Under the pieces are notes generated by a model. It searched no databases, had not been told where the DNA came from, and was given only the letters and a program-made list of their open reading frames with translations. The translations under genes were made by a program, and so were the position numbers. From the NCBI GenBank assembly GCA_017620525.1, contig JAGAUY010000059.1:1-46077 (forward strand): a stretch of 46,077 nt of DNA, given 5' to 3'. The DNA comes from Oscillospiraceae bacterium. GTDB taxonomy: Bacteria > Bacillota > Clostridia > Oscillospirales > Oscillospiraceae. This document shows positions 17,316 to 24,653 of this stretch, one piece after another. The number at the start of each line of letters is the position of its first letter. The first letter of the stretch is position 1.

Positions 17316-17549
17316 ATGAACAATTACACCAATCTGTAGGGCCGGGAAGATCTTCTGGAATCCATTACTGCTCTGGAAGCAGAACTGGCCGCAAAGACCG
17401 GCAAGGATGTTGCCCTGGTCGCATACAGCCCCGTGAAGTATGCCGCACTTAGCGACGATGCTGAGGCTCTGGCCAAGATCACCGAGCTGGAACAACTTCT
17501 GTCCGCCAAGACTGGCAAGGATGTCGTGTTGGTAGCTTTCACTATCTAA
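17316..17549 (+). pseudogene. Small repeat protein gene interrupted by an in-frame TAG at codon 8
   Basis: AGGAGG (17301-17306) sits 9 nt before ATG 17316, and the frame reads 7 codons (MNNYTNL), then TAG, then 69 more codons to TAA at 17547-17549. The downstream part (GREDLLESITALEAELAAKT) looks like a real protein with two copies of a unit: ELAAKTGKDVALVAY and LLSAKTGKDVVLVAF. A single C-to-T change (CAG to TAG, giving Gln) would explain the stop. It could also be a sequencing error, a broken gene or read-through. It follows the DUF4430 lipoprotein gene by 18 bp and ends at a strong terminator, so it belongs to the same cobalamin-controlled transcript. I do not recognise the family. Confidence 0.65.
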
Positions 17550-17556
17550 ATCGCAA

Positions 17557-17591
17557 AATGACCGCTGATGCTTTACGCACCAGCGGTCATT
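17557..17591. terminator. Bidirectional terminator between convergent genes
   Basis: AATGACCGCTG pairs with CAGCGGTCATT. It ends the lipoprotein operon on the plus strand and the 17593-18114 gene on the minus strand. The following TTTT-type runs are short on both sides. Confidence 0.8.
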
Positions 17592-17592
17592 C

Positions 17593-18114
17593 TTATTCTT
17601 CAGGTAATTGAACGCTCTCCGCCATACGGAAGATATCTTCCTCCGCAAAAGTGTCTGCGGCGTACTCGATAACACAGCTATTCTCTGGATCAAGTGTCCA
17701 GCATAGATATGTCCTCCCATCCAATTCACCAATGATCGCAGCCTGACCGTTTACTTCACACTCCCGGCTGTTTTCCAGGATCTCAATGTCAACCACCTGC
17801 TCTATGGCTTCGGTGTTCATTCCCTCCAGTTTCACTTCGTCATCTGTGAGATAGGCTGTTCTGCAATGATAGTAAGTGATCGTGACACCTTCAGAGTTGG
17901 CATAAGTATATGGGGTTACAGTGGATAGGGATTCCAGCTCCCAATCTTCATCCACTTCTTTCAGGGCGCTTTCCACATTGTAGAGCTTCTTTGCTGCCTG
18001 CCAATAGGGATCTTTTTCCCGGTTATAGAGTCTAATCCCCTGAATTACCGCCCCGGCTACCAGCACAACCGCGATGCAGATGCAAATGATCGTGATAGCT
18101 TTCTTTTTATTCAT
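17593..18114 (-). CDS. Membrane-anchored hypothetical protein
   Basis: A 173-residue protein with one N-terminal transmembrane helix (about 6-26, AITIICICIAVVLVAGAVI) and an extracellular beta-rich domain of about 140 residues (VTPYTYANSEGVTITYYHC, SCVIEYAADTF). Not recognised; it could be a small sensor or a surface lipid-free anchor protein. ATG 18114 overlaps the preceding gene stop by one base (TAATG), so the two genes are coupled. An upstream in-frame start would run into that gene. Confidence 0.75.
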   Translation of the reverse strand: MNKKKAITIICICIAVVLVAGAVIQGIRLYNREKDPYWQAAKKLYNVESALKEVDEDWELESLSTVTPYTYANSEGVTITYYHCRTAYLTDDEVKLEGMNTEAIEQVVDIEILENSRECEVNGQAAIIGELDGRTYLCWTLDPENSCVIEYAADTFAEEDIFRMAESVQLPEE

Positions 18115-18581
18115 TACTTCGTGCTCTCCTGTTCCGCAATATTCTGTATGTTTATAAGACCTTTTTTCTCCCTGCGCTGGGCATACTCCAGCAGATTCCG
18201 GGAATTGCTGGCTCCGTGCCGTACATAGCAGACCAACCAATCAGATGTATTTACCATGATCTTATTTGCCTGAACGATGGCATACCGTCTTGGTACCTTT
18301 TCCATTCCCTCCGGGTAGTAGGTTCCATCAAATCCATACGGTGTTTCAATAGGACGCTCCGCCGGATGATACGGCAATACCAACATCAGGGTTATATCTG
18401 TGTACTGCTTTTTTGCTTCTATTACAGCATGAGCAGCAACATGGTCAAATCCGCCGTAACCGCCTATGTAGAAATGCCGCACATTTTCTTCCAATATCAA
18501 ATACTCAATGGTCTCTTTGAGTTTCGGCAGCAAACTCTCATTTACATCCCGGTGTCCAATAAAAAAACAGCTATTCATCAT
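18114..18581 (-). CDS. SLOG-superfamily (YpsA/DUF1273-like) protein
   Basis: A 155-residue protein. SCFFIGHRD at the N-terminus and HFYIGGYGGFDHVAAHAVIEAKK are the nucleotide-binding GG loops typical of SLOG/YpsA proteins; PRRYAIVQANKIMVNTSDWLVCYV is the late conserved part. Members of this superfamily bind nucleotides or nucleotide-derived signals in several stress and defence systems. The start is ATG at 18581 or 18578 (MM); a clear ribosome binding site is missing. It is divergent from the XRE gene at 18714. Confidence 0.82.
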   Translation of the reverse strand: MMNSCFFIGHRDVNESLLPKLKETIEYLILEENVRHFYIGGYGGFDHVAAHAVIEAKKQYTDITLMLVLPYHPAERPIETPYGFDGTYYPEGMEKVPRRYAIVQANKIMVNTSDWLVCYVRHGASNSRNLLEYAQRREKKGLINIQNIAEQESTK

Positions 18582-18606
18582 GGCACCACTCGCTATCGTC
18601 TTGAAT

Positions 18607-18662
18607 TTAAGTATATTATATTTCAACTTAACTATATTTTCAATACAAGTCTTTAGTATATT
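18607..18662. promoter_or_regulatory. AT-rich divergent control region with repeated AGTATATTA
   Basis: AGTATATTA occurs at about 18608-18616 and again at about 18653-18661, between divergent genes (18581 leftward, 18714 rightward). It could be the operator of the XRE protein encoded at 18714. Exact promoters are not resolved. Confidence 0.4.
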
Positions 18663-18713
18663 ACCATCATCTTTAACGATACAATAAGATGCAGAAAGAA
18701 AGGTGGCGATACT

Positions 18714-19022
18714 ATGGACATCCATGAAAAACTCCAGCAACTTCTCGACGAGCGTGGCTGGACAAAATACCAACTCGCAAGGCGCTGTGGATTAAGTGAT
18801 GCCACCATTGCCAACATCTTCCGTCGGAATACAATGCCATCAATCCCTACATTGGAAGCAATTTGCAAGGGCTATGGAATCACCTTATCGCAATTCTTTG
18901 CGGAAGGTGAAATGGTTGAACTAACACCTGAATTGAAAGAATTATTCGATAGTTGGGCCTCACTTACTCCAGATCAGAAGTCTGCAACACAGCAGATGAT
19001 TCACGCAATGAAGCAGAATTGA
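18714..19022 (+). CDS. XRE-family helix-turn-helix regulator
   Basis: A 102-residue protein with an XRE helix-turn-helix at residues about 8-62 (LARRCGLSDATIANIFRRNTMPSIPTL) and a C-terminal extension (VELTPELKELFDSWASLTPDQ). XRE proteins bind DNA as dimers. It is divergent from the SLOG/membrane gene pair and ends at a strong terminator. The ribosome binding site is AAAGGTGG. Confidence 0.88.
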   Translation: MDIHEKLQQLLDERGWTKYQLARRCGLSDATIANIFRRNTMPSIPTLEAICKGYGITLSQFFAEGEMVELTPELKELFDSWASLTPDQKSATQQMIHAMKQN

Positions 19023-19023
19023 T

Positions 19024-19072
19024 AAAAACACCACAGTCGCCTGTTAAAGCAGGCTTTTCTGTGGTGTTTTTT
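19024..19072 (+). terminator. Rho-independent terminator
   Basis: AAAACACCACAG pairs with CTGTGGTGTTTT, with a smaller CCTG/CAGG stem in the loop, then TTTTTT. Confidence 0.85.
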
Positions 19073-19189
19073 CATTTTACAAGAATATGTCCATCCATCT
19101 AATAGTTTTACCTGCATTTATTCAAATCAGAATACGCAAAAATTTTCGCAAAATTCCAACTAACGCGGAACATACCTCCGTACTGCTTT

Positions 19190-19219
19190 GTGGGAAATAT
19201 CCGCCTCTTAGGTTATAAT
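19190..19219 (+). promoter_or_regulatory. Probable promoter of the second XRE gene
   Basis: TATAAT lies at about 19214-19219 followed by TATACAAC; the best -35 (TTGTGG near 19189) has a 20-bp spacer, so the -35 is uncertain. Confidence 0.5.
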
Positions 19220-19254
19220 ATACAACAAATCCCCTAAAAAAGAAGGTGGTTGTC

Positions 19255-19617
19255 ATGCTCGTGGGAATAGACTATTCCGAGGTCGGTAGACGAATTCGCT
19301 CTACCCGCAAGGAACGCAATATGACTCAGGAAGAACTTGCTATTGCCTGTGGCTGCTCTGGCAACCATCTTAGTGCCGTTGAAACTGGCAAGCATAAACC
19401 TTCGCTCGAACTTGTTGTCACAATTGCCACCGTTCTGGAGTGCAGCATTGATTCCCTATTTATGGATCATACCCGCAAATGTTCCACCTATATGATTGAC
19501 ACACAAATTGTTCCCAAGTTGGAGAAGTGTACATACCATGATTTGAAACATATCGACCGGTTTATCGATGACATGGTGGAATACCGGGACGGGCTCCTTG
19601 CCCCGGCGAAAGTGTAA
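19255..19617 (+). CDS. XRE-family helix-turn-helix regulator
   Basis: About 120 residues. The helix-turn-helix lies at about 9-62 (RKERNMTQEELAIACGCSGNHLSAVETGKHKPSLEL) and is followed by a small alpha-helical domain. ATG 19255 is chosen because AGAAGGTGG lies 6-14 nt before it; a GTG at 19246 is inside that site. It is upstream of the SARP-like gene, separated by a leader with interleaved hairpins, and probably cotranscribed with it. Confidence 0.85.
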   Translation: MLVGIDYSEVGRRIRSTRKERNMTQEELAIACGCSGNHLSAVETGKHKPSLELVVTIATVLECSIDSLFMDHTRKCSTYMIDTQIVPKLEKCTYHDLKHIDRFIDDMVEYRDGLLAPAKV

Positions 19618-19640
19618 AGAATACCGACCCTGGCGCAGTC

Positions 19641-19725
19641 AAAGCGATTTGGCAGTGGTAGGTCATGATATCAGCCGCAGAGCTGTCAAATCGCTTCGTG
19701 CGATGGGCAGAACTGCGGCTTTTTT
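19641..19725 (+). promoter_or_regulatory. Leader with two interleaved hairpins and a T-run
   Basis: Stem A pairs AAAGCGATTT (19641-19650) with AAATCGCTT (19688-19696). Stem B pairs AGCCGCAG (19673-19680) with CTGCGGCT (19713-19720), followed by TTTTT. The stems overlap in crossing order, so they either form a pseudoknot or are alternative. That is the arrangement expected of an attenuator. Confidence 0.55.
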
Positions 19726-19748
19726 ATCATTTTAAGGAGATGATCGTA

Positions 19749-21098
19749 ATGACACCAACTATTGAAGGGAATACCCCTGCCATTGATGTTAACCAACGGG
19801 AGTACATCCAGTACACCATTGAAATGGACCAGGCAATCACGCAGTTGGTAGATAGTCTGCACAATTCGGATGATCCCGAAGAGATACTTCGGCAGATGCT
19901 GGTCGCCGTCACCGAACTCTATGATGGCGACTGGGCAGGCATCATGGAAGCTGATCTGACCATGAAGATTTGGTCCACTTATTGGTGGTACAATCGAAAT
20001 ACAGGCGGTATGACTCCAAACCGTTTTGCTGATTTGGAAGATGGTGAATACCTGTGGCGCTGGATTGATTCCATGACCAAGGGAACTCCGATGATTATCG
20101 AGGATGTCGAGTCCATAAAAGAGATTTCTCCTATGGAGTACAGTTTTCTGAAAGCAAACGGTGTCCAATCCATGCTTGCCGTCCCCTTCTGGAAGCGTCC
20201 TACCGGCTTTCTGATTGTACGTAACCCCAAGCGCTACATTAAATATACCAGCGCATTAAAAGCCCTTGCCTTTGTCGCGGTTTCTTCAATCAACGAAAAG
20301 CGCCTGATGGATAGCACCAAATTGTCCCTGATACCGGATAGTATCAAGACAGATACGGATGTTGCAATCAATATGTTTGATCGCTTGCAGATCATTACCA
20401 GTAAAGGCGTCCTGACCGAAGATGATCTCAAATCCACCATGATCGTTCATCTGATTGCCTATCTGACGTTACACAGGGAACGTCCTGCCCAGCCTCTTGA
20501 GATTTTTCACGCCCTTTGGCCCGATGAGGATGATGAGCGGGCAGGTGTGAAAATCAAAAGCATAGTTTACCGTTTGCAGCAGGTTTTTAGCCTGATTTCT
20601 GATTACCGCCTCATTGAGTCAACCTCCACCGGCTATCGCCTTAATCCTGAACTCCATGTGATAACCGATCTGGATTGCTTCACGGAATATTGGAATCAAG
20701 CCCAAGTTACTGTTAATCTGATTGATCGAGGACACCTGCTGAAAAAGGCTATGGAAATCTACAAAAGCGGACTTTTGCCTGCCCATAGTGGAGAACACTG
20801 GCTGATGCCCTCTGCTGCACATTATAGCCTGAGATATATGGGTGTGGTAAACCAACTGCTTTCTACCTTAAACGCCGCCAACGATTATGTCTGCATCCAC
20901 GAATACGCCAGCATCGCAGTCCGGGCAGTTCCAGGCAGTCTGGATGCACACTACTGGCTGACCTATGCCATGCTTCACCTGGGTTCCACTGAAATGGCAA
21001 AGAACGAACTTCGCGCGGCAAAGCAGGTATTGACCACAGATGACTATAACGATATGCTCCGCCGCCTGAATATCGATGACCCGGAAAAGATCGGATAA
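19749..21098 (+). CDS. GAF-domain plus SARP-like transcriptional regulator
   Basis: A 449-residue protein, with ATG 19749 behind AAGGAG. Residues about 45-185 look like a GAF ligand-sensing domain (GDWAGIMEADLTMKIW, MLAVPFWKRPTGFLIVRNP). Residues about 215-305 read as a winged helix (HREXPAQPLEIFHALWPDEDD, KSIVYRLQQVFSL, STGYRL) and about 305-440 as a TPR-type bacterial transcriptional activator domain (HYSLRYMGVVNQLLSTLNAAN). That order matches SARP-family activators with an added sensor. SARP proteins bind direct repeats spaced by 11 bp; such an array (21148-21238) starts 50 bp after this gene. The effector is unknown. Confidence 0.85.
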   Translation: MTPTIEGNTPAIDVNQREYIQYTIEMDQAITQLVDSLHNSDDPEEILRQMLVAVTELYDGDWAGIMEADLTMKIWSTYWWYNRNTGGMTPNRFADLEDGEYLWRWIDSMTKGTPMIIEDVESIKEISPMEYSFLKANGVQSMLAVPFWKRPTGFLIVRNPKRYIKYTSALKALAFVAVSSINEKRLMDSTKLSLIPDSIKTDTDVAINMFDRLQIITSKGVLTEDDLKSTMIVHLIAYLTLHRERPAQPLEIFHALWPDEDDERAGVKIKSIVYRLQQVFSLISDYRLIESTSTGYRLNPELHVITDLDCFTEYWNQAQVTVNLIDRGHLLKKAMEIYKSGLLPAHSGEHWLMPSAAHYSLRYMGVVNQLLSTLNAANDYVCIHEYASIAVRAVPGSLDAHYWLTYAMLHLGSTEMAKNELRAAKQVLTTDDYNDMLRRLNIDDPEKIG

Positions 21099-21114
21099 CT
21101 GCATATAGCAACCT

Positions 21115-21147
21115 GAGCCTCTTAGATTTTTCTAAGAGGCTCTTTCA
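21115..21147 (+). terminator. Rho-independent terminator of the SARP-like gene
   Basis: A perfect 12-bp stem (GAGCCTCTTAGA with TCTAAGAGGCTC) with a TTTT loop, followed by TTTCATTT. Confidence 0.9.
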
Positions 21148-21238
21148 TTTGACCGATATTTGACCCAATTTTTCCATTTGACCAATATTTGACTACCGTG
21201 TGACCTGCGTTTGACTACCGTTTGACCAGCCGTGTGAC
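21148..21238 (+). repeat. Array of eight TTTGAC/TGTGAC units with 11-bp period
   Basis: Units start at 21148, 21159, 21177, 21188, 21199, 21210, 21221 and 21233, so most steps are 11 bp (others 18 and 12). Six units are TTTGAC and two are TGTGAC, usually followed by C or T and a variable tail. The period is one helical turn. It lies between the SARP-like gene and the third XRE gene. It fits a SARP-type operator better than a replication iteron array, as no Rep gene is adjacent. Confidence 0.8.
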
Positions 21239-21240
21239 CA

Positions 21241-21292
21241 CCGTAGCTTATGGTTTCCGTGCAAATCCACTTTGCACATTAACCAGCTACGG
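21241..21292 (+). other. Long interrupted hairpin upstream of the third XRE gene
   Basis: Three nested stems: CCGTAGC/GCTACGG, TGGTT/AACCA and GTGCAAA/TTTGCAC. It is followed directly by GAAGGTGTC. A second hairpin (21357-21391) is followed by the same GAAGGTGTC, which is the ribosome binding region of the XRE gene. Confidence 0.6.
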
Positions 21293-21356
21293 AAGGTGTC
21301 TACTTGCATTCGGCTACAGACCAGCAATCGGCAGATACAAGGTGCCGATCACCGCC

Positions 21357-21391
21357 TTTCTGAAAATTCGATTCATTCAAATTTTCAGAAA
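21357..21391 (+). promoter_or_regulatory. Inverted repeat before the XRE ribosome binding site
   Basis: TTTCTGAAAATT pairs with AATTTTCAGAAA and ends 2 bp before GAAGGTGTC. It could be an operator or a translational hairpin. Confidence 0.55.
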
Positions 21392-21406
21392 CAGAAGGTG
21401 TCATAT

Positions 21407-21694
21407 ATGAATTACAATCCCGTCGAAACAGGAAAGCGAATCAAACAGATTCGACAGAATATGGGCTTATCTCAGGATGCGTATTCCGAGAAGTTACATA
21501 TAAGCAGGACCCATCTCGCTAAAGTGGAGGTGGGTTTGAAATCGGCATCTATCGACCTGTTGATTGCAATTTCTGAATTATCCCAGGTGTCCACGGACTA
21601 CTTGCTGAAAGGGTGTACCCCTGATAATTCCAAGGTAAAGGAGGATATTCGTACCCTGATTCATTCCCTTACAAAGCTGGAACAGAATCTTTAA
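21407..21694 (+). CDS. XRE-family helix-turn-helix regulator
   Basis: A 95-residue protein with the helix-turn-helix at about 9-62 (GKRIKQIRQNMGLSQDAYSE, HISRTHLAKVE). ATG 21407 follows GAAGGTG by 8 nt; longer in-frame versions upstream would run through the two hairpins and are unlikely. It probably controls the downstream mobile-element genes or itself. Confidence 0.85.
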   Translation: MNYNPVETGKRIKQIRQNMGLSQDAYSEKLHISRTHLAKVEVGLKSASIDLLIAISELSQVSTDYLLKGCTPDNSKVKEDIRTLIHSLTKLEQNL

Positions 21695-21705
21695 CCTTGT
21701 TGTGG

Positions 21706-22170
21706 CCTAATTGGGAACACCCTGTTGCCTACCGGACAATCGGAATTTGTCTGACTGAAAGGTACAATTTTCTTGCAGCTACGAAGTAGCTGTGCGTACC
21801 TTGAAAAGTTCACACCAGTTCGTCAGACACATTCCCATTGTTATTGTGATGAGCATAAGCCACATTAGCAGCTGCGCCATGATGTGCGAAAGGAAAGCCA
21901 TGAGATGTCACTTGATTTATTTGGTCTAGCGTCTTTGCTTTCGCACGGAGCGAGAAACAGTTGGCTATAAGCACCGGGTGGCTCCCGGTGTGGCGATGAC
22001 AGGCAATGGGGCTAACGATACTCCTGTTCAGTCACAGCCTCAAGCAATGAGAGCAGCCGGCAGAGAACCTGCCGGGGGTGGAAATCCCGTGGAGCTGGTA
22101 GCTGCCAGCCATTTGATGAATTCCCATAGCGATTCGGGGTGCCGAGGGCAAATGGAATCGCTTTCATATA
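21706..22170 (+). ncRNA. Candidate structured non-coding RNA
   Basis: No convincing gene fills the 607 nt between the XRE and MazF genes. The first 130 nt fold as nested stems: TGGGAA/TTCCCA (21712-21717, 21832-21837), TGTCTGAC/GTCAGACA (21748-21755, 21822-21829), AAGGTAC/GTACCTT (21759-21765, 21796-21802) and the hairpin GCAGCTAC/GTAGCTGT (21775-21793). More perfect hairpins follow: CACCGGG/CCCGGTG (21972-21990), CCGGCAG/CTGCCGG (22057-22075) and AGCGATTC/GAATCGCT (22128-22162). Nested pairing on this scale is what a large structured RNA shows. Which known class it belongs to, if any, cannot be decided by eye. The 3' end is uncertain. A 21-codon frame from ATG near 21909 lies inside but is weakly supported. 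Confidence 0.55.
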
Positions 22171-22301
22171 AAGATCAAACGGCATTACCAGTCTATCCGA
22201 AAGAAGTCATTATTTATATCTTCCCGGCCCTGACCCAGTTTTGCTGTTTGATCTCCTACATAGGTAGCTCTGACTGCCAATTTACAAAGGAGGTCAAACT
22301 T

Positions 22302-22826
22302 ATGAATCACACATATATGCGTGGTGAAATGTACTATGCAGATCTGGGCCAGGGCATTGGCTCTGAGCAGGAGGGGCATCGCCCCGTTCTTATTATCCAG
22401 AACGATGTTGGAAACAAGCACAGCCCTACGGTCATTGTTGCCGCTGTGACAAGCCGCAATGATGCAAAGGCAAAACTCCCCACTCATTATTACTTAGACG
22501 CAGAGAGCGGCCTGGAGGTTCCGTCCATCGTTCTTCTGGAACAACTCCGCACCGTCGATAAGAAGCGCCTGTCCAGCTATATCGGAAGGCTGGACGAGAA
22601 ACACATCCGGGGGATCAATCGTGCTCTGTCCGTCAGCGTTGGCCTTATTGAGCCAATACCCAAGAAATTAACAATCTGCCTCTGCCGCACCTGTGCCAAC
22701 AATTTCTATGGCACGGGTGCTTATTATTTGAAGCGGACAAACCCCATCGAGGTTGAGAAGGGCATCTGCACCTATTGCAACCGCCGGATGGGATTTGATT
22801 ACCAAGTCATTCCCAGAAAAACCTAA
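22302..22826 (+). CDS. MazF/PemK-family toxin with C-terminal zinc-ribbon-like tail
   Basis: A 174-residue protein. Residues 1-115 are a MazF/PemK endoribonuclease (YMRGEMYYADLGQGIGSEQEG, HRPVLIIQNDVGN, VIVAAVTSR, SIVLLEQLRTVDKKRL). MazF toxins cleave mRNA. Residues about 120-174 add a CxxC...CxxC pair (CRTC and CTYC), a likely zinc ribbon that most MazF proteins lack. The start at 22302 has an AAAGGAGG site 8 nt upstream. No antitoxin gene is recognisable just upstream; the excisionase-like gene follows. It may be a regulator or stabiliser of the element rather than a classical toxin-antitoxin unit. Confidence 0.88.
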   Translation: MNHTYMRGEMYYADLGQGIGSEQEGHRPVLIIQNDVGNKHSPTVIVAAVTSRNDAKAKLPTHYYLDAESGLEVPSIVLLEQLRTVDKKRLSSYIGRLDEKHIRGINRALSVSVGLIEPIPKKLTICLCRTCANNFYGTGAYYLKRTNPIEVEKGICTYCNRRMGFDYQVIPRKT

Positions 22827-22841
22827 AGGAAGGAGAAACTC

Positions 22842-23087
22842 ATGCAGGAACAAAAATATACCGATGTACTTAAAATCAAAGATGCAGTTGCCCGCGCAAA
22901 GGAAAACGGCATGGACATCAGCGAATATACTTTGCGCCGAGCCATTCGCTCTGGGCAGCTCCCTTGTCGGATCATCGGAAAAACCTATTTGATTTCGTGG
23001 CAGAATCTCCTCAACTGGGCAACCTGTGCCGATGGATGCGACAATCCTTCTTCCCTCGCACCACCTGTTGTCAACTGTACGAAGTGA
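22842..23087 (+). CDS. Excisionase-like small DNA-binding protein
   Basis: An 81-residue protein with a MerR-like winged helix (EYTLRRAIRSGQLPCRIIGKTYLIS). ATG 22842 follows AAGGAAGGAGA. It lies between the MazF gene and the integrase in the same direction, the usual position of an excisionase, which directs the integrase toward excision. The family call is from length, fold pattern and context. Confidence 0.8.
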   Translation: MQEQKYTDVLKIKDAVARAKENGMDISEYTLRRAIRSGQLPCRIIGKTYLISWQNLLNWATCADGCDNPSSLAPPVVNCTK

Positions 23088-23160
23088 TAATTCGCACATT
23101 AGCCTCAAATGATTCTTTCGGTTATCATATCGCCAAGATCATTTGAAAGGAGAACCAAGT

Positions 23161-24576
23161 ATGCCTTACATTGAACCGCGCCACAGTAGCAGCGGTACTA
23201 TTACAAGCTACAAAATCGTTGTATCCGATGGATATGACTGCACCGGCAAGCAGATCCGCCGCCGCTGTATCTGGACTCCTCCCAGACCGGGGATGACCGA
23301 GCGCCAGATGGAGAAGGAAGCCACCGCCGCAGCGTATAAGTTTGAGGAGCAAATCAATAATGGCTATCGGCTGGATAATACCCAGAGTTTTGCCGAATAC
23401 GCCCAGTATGTTATCGACCTAAAGGAACAAATCGGCATCAAGCCGACCACGATTGACCGATACATTGAGCTTCTGAAACGGATTCTTCCTGTGTTCGGAC
23501 ACATGGAAATCAGCAAGATTCGCCCACAGCATCTCAACCAGTTTTATAAGGATCTCAAAGAAAAGGATGGTCGTTTGGACACATCTAAAGCAACCGCAAA
23601 ACGGGCGCTGAAAACCACAATCAGCGAACTGGGTATTTCCAGAGCCAAGTTATCCAGAGATTCCGGTATCTCCGCAACTACCGTTGGTGTTGCAATCCGT
23701 GGTGACGCTGTTGCTGTTGAAACTGCAGAAGCGATTTCCAAAGCGTTGGAAGGTGAGTTCGACGATTTCTTCAAGCTGCAGGAGAATAAAGTTCCCCTGT
23801 CTGATAAGACGATCCTTGAGCATCACCGGCTCATTTCAACTATTCTTGCCCAGGCAGAAAAGGAAATGCTGCTGACATATAATCCCGCTGCCAAAGCAAC
23901 GCCGCCCAGGGCAAAGAAGTCCAAACCCGATTACTACCAGCCTGATGAAATCGATGAGATACTCACCGCACTGGACAAAGCCCCTCTGAAATGGCGTACA
24001 ATCACTTATCTTCTAATCGATACTGGTGCTCGCCGTGGCGAGATCATGGGGCTTAAATGGGAAAACATCAATCTGGAGACCGGTTTGGTTATCATCGACC
24101 ATGCTCTACTATACACCAAGTCCAAGGGTGTCTATGAGGGCGAAACAAAAACCGGCAACACCCGTGCCATGATCTTGGCTCCGCAGTCGCTGGATCTTTT
24201 GAAGAAGTGGCACACCGATTATCTCAGACTTAAGATGAAGAACGGAGACCGGTGGATCGGCGGTGACTATGTATTCACACAGGACGATGGCCGCCCAATG
24301 CATCCGGACAGTATTACGGACTGGTTGGGAGAATTCAGCAAGAAGCACGATCTTCCCCACATTCACCCTCATGCGTTCCGGCACACAGCAGCATCCACGA
24401 TGATTGCCAATGGCGTGGACATCGTTACCACAGCAGGTGAACTGGGCCATGCAAGTCCGTCAACAACCGCTAATATCTATGCTCACCAAATTGCAGTAGC
24501 AAAAGCGAAAGCCGCGAATGTCCGTGCCGGTGTGTTTTCAGGACGAGATTCCAAGCCTAAAAAGAAAAGAGCATAA
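23161..24576 (+). CDS. Tyrosine site-specific integrase with an inserted XRE-like helix-turn-helix
   Basis: A 471-residue tyrosine recombinase. The catalytic residues are visible: Arg in TGARRGEIMGLKW, HxxR in HAFRHTAA, His in ELGHASPST and Tyr in NIYAH. Integrases of this type cut and rejoin the attachment site by a phosphotyrosine. An unusual feature is residues about 150-203 (SELGISRAKLSRDSGISATT, then AEAISKALEGEFDDFF), which read as a complete XRE helix-turn-helix placed inside the core-binding domain. ATG 23161 has AAAGGAG upstream. The gene ends 191 bp before the tRNA-derived attachment sequence at 24768, as in elements that integrate into tRNA genes. Confidence 0.93.
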   Translation: MPYIEPRHSSSGTITSYKIVVSDGYDCTGKQIRRRCIWTPPRPGMTERQMEKEATAAAYKFEEQINNGYRLDNTQSFAEYAQYVIDLKEQIGIKPTTIDRYIELLKRILPVFGHMEISKIRPQHLNQFYKDLKEKDGRLDTSKATAKRALKTTISELGISRAKLSRDSGISATTVGVAIRGDAVAVETAEAISKALEGEFDDFFKLQENKVPLSDKTILEHHRLISTILAQAEKEMLLTYNPAAKATPPRAKKSKPDYYQPDEIDEILTALDKAPLKWRTITYLLIDTGARRGEIMGLKWENINLETGLVIIDHALLYTKSKGVYEGETKTGNTRAMILAPQSLDLLKKWHTDYLRLKMKNGDRWIGGDYVFTQDDGRPMHPDSITDWLGEFSKKHDLPHIHPHAFRHTAASTMIANGVDIVTTAGELGHASPSTTANIYAHQIAVAKAKAANVRAGVFSGRDSKPKKKRA

Positions 24577-24653
24577 TCCTCTTGTCAGAGAATTACGCTC
24601 AGTATCGAATTTCAAAATGATCAAAAAAGTTCGGTTTTCCCGGTTTTTGATTT

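Noticed and set aside
17316-17549. Pyrrolysine-type recoding of the TAG
   Set aside because: No PylS or PylT-like gene is in the window and only one such stop is well supported, so a point change or read-through is simpler.
21148-21238. Replication iterons
   Set aside because: No replication initiator gene is next to the array; an 11-bp step and a SARP-like gene fit an operator better.
21706-22170. Group II intron or retron
   Set aside because: No reverse transcriptase, no GUGYG start and no AY end pattern was found.
21978-22301. N-terminal extension of the MazF protein
   Set aside because: The extended frame crosses perfect hairpins, and a strong ribosome binding site sits in front of 22302.
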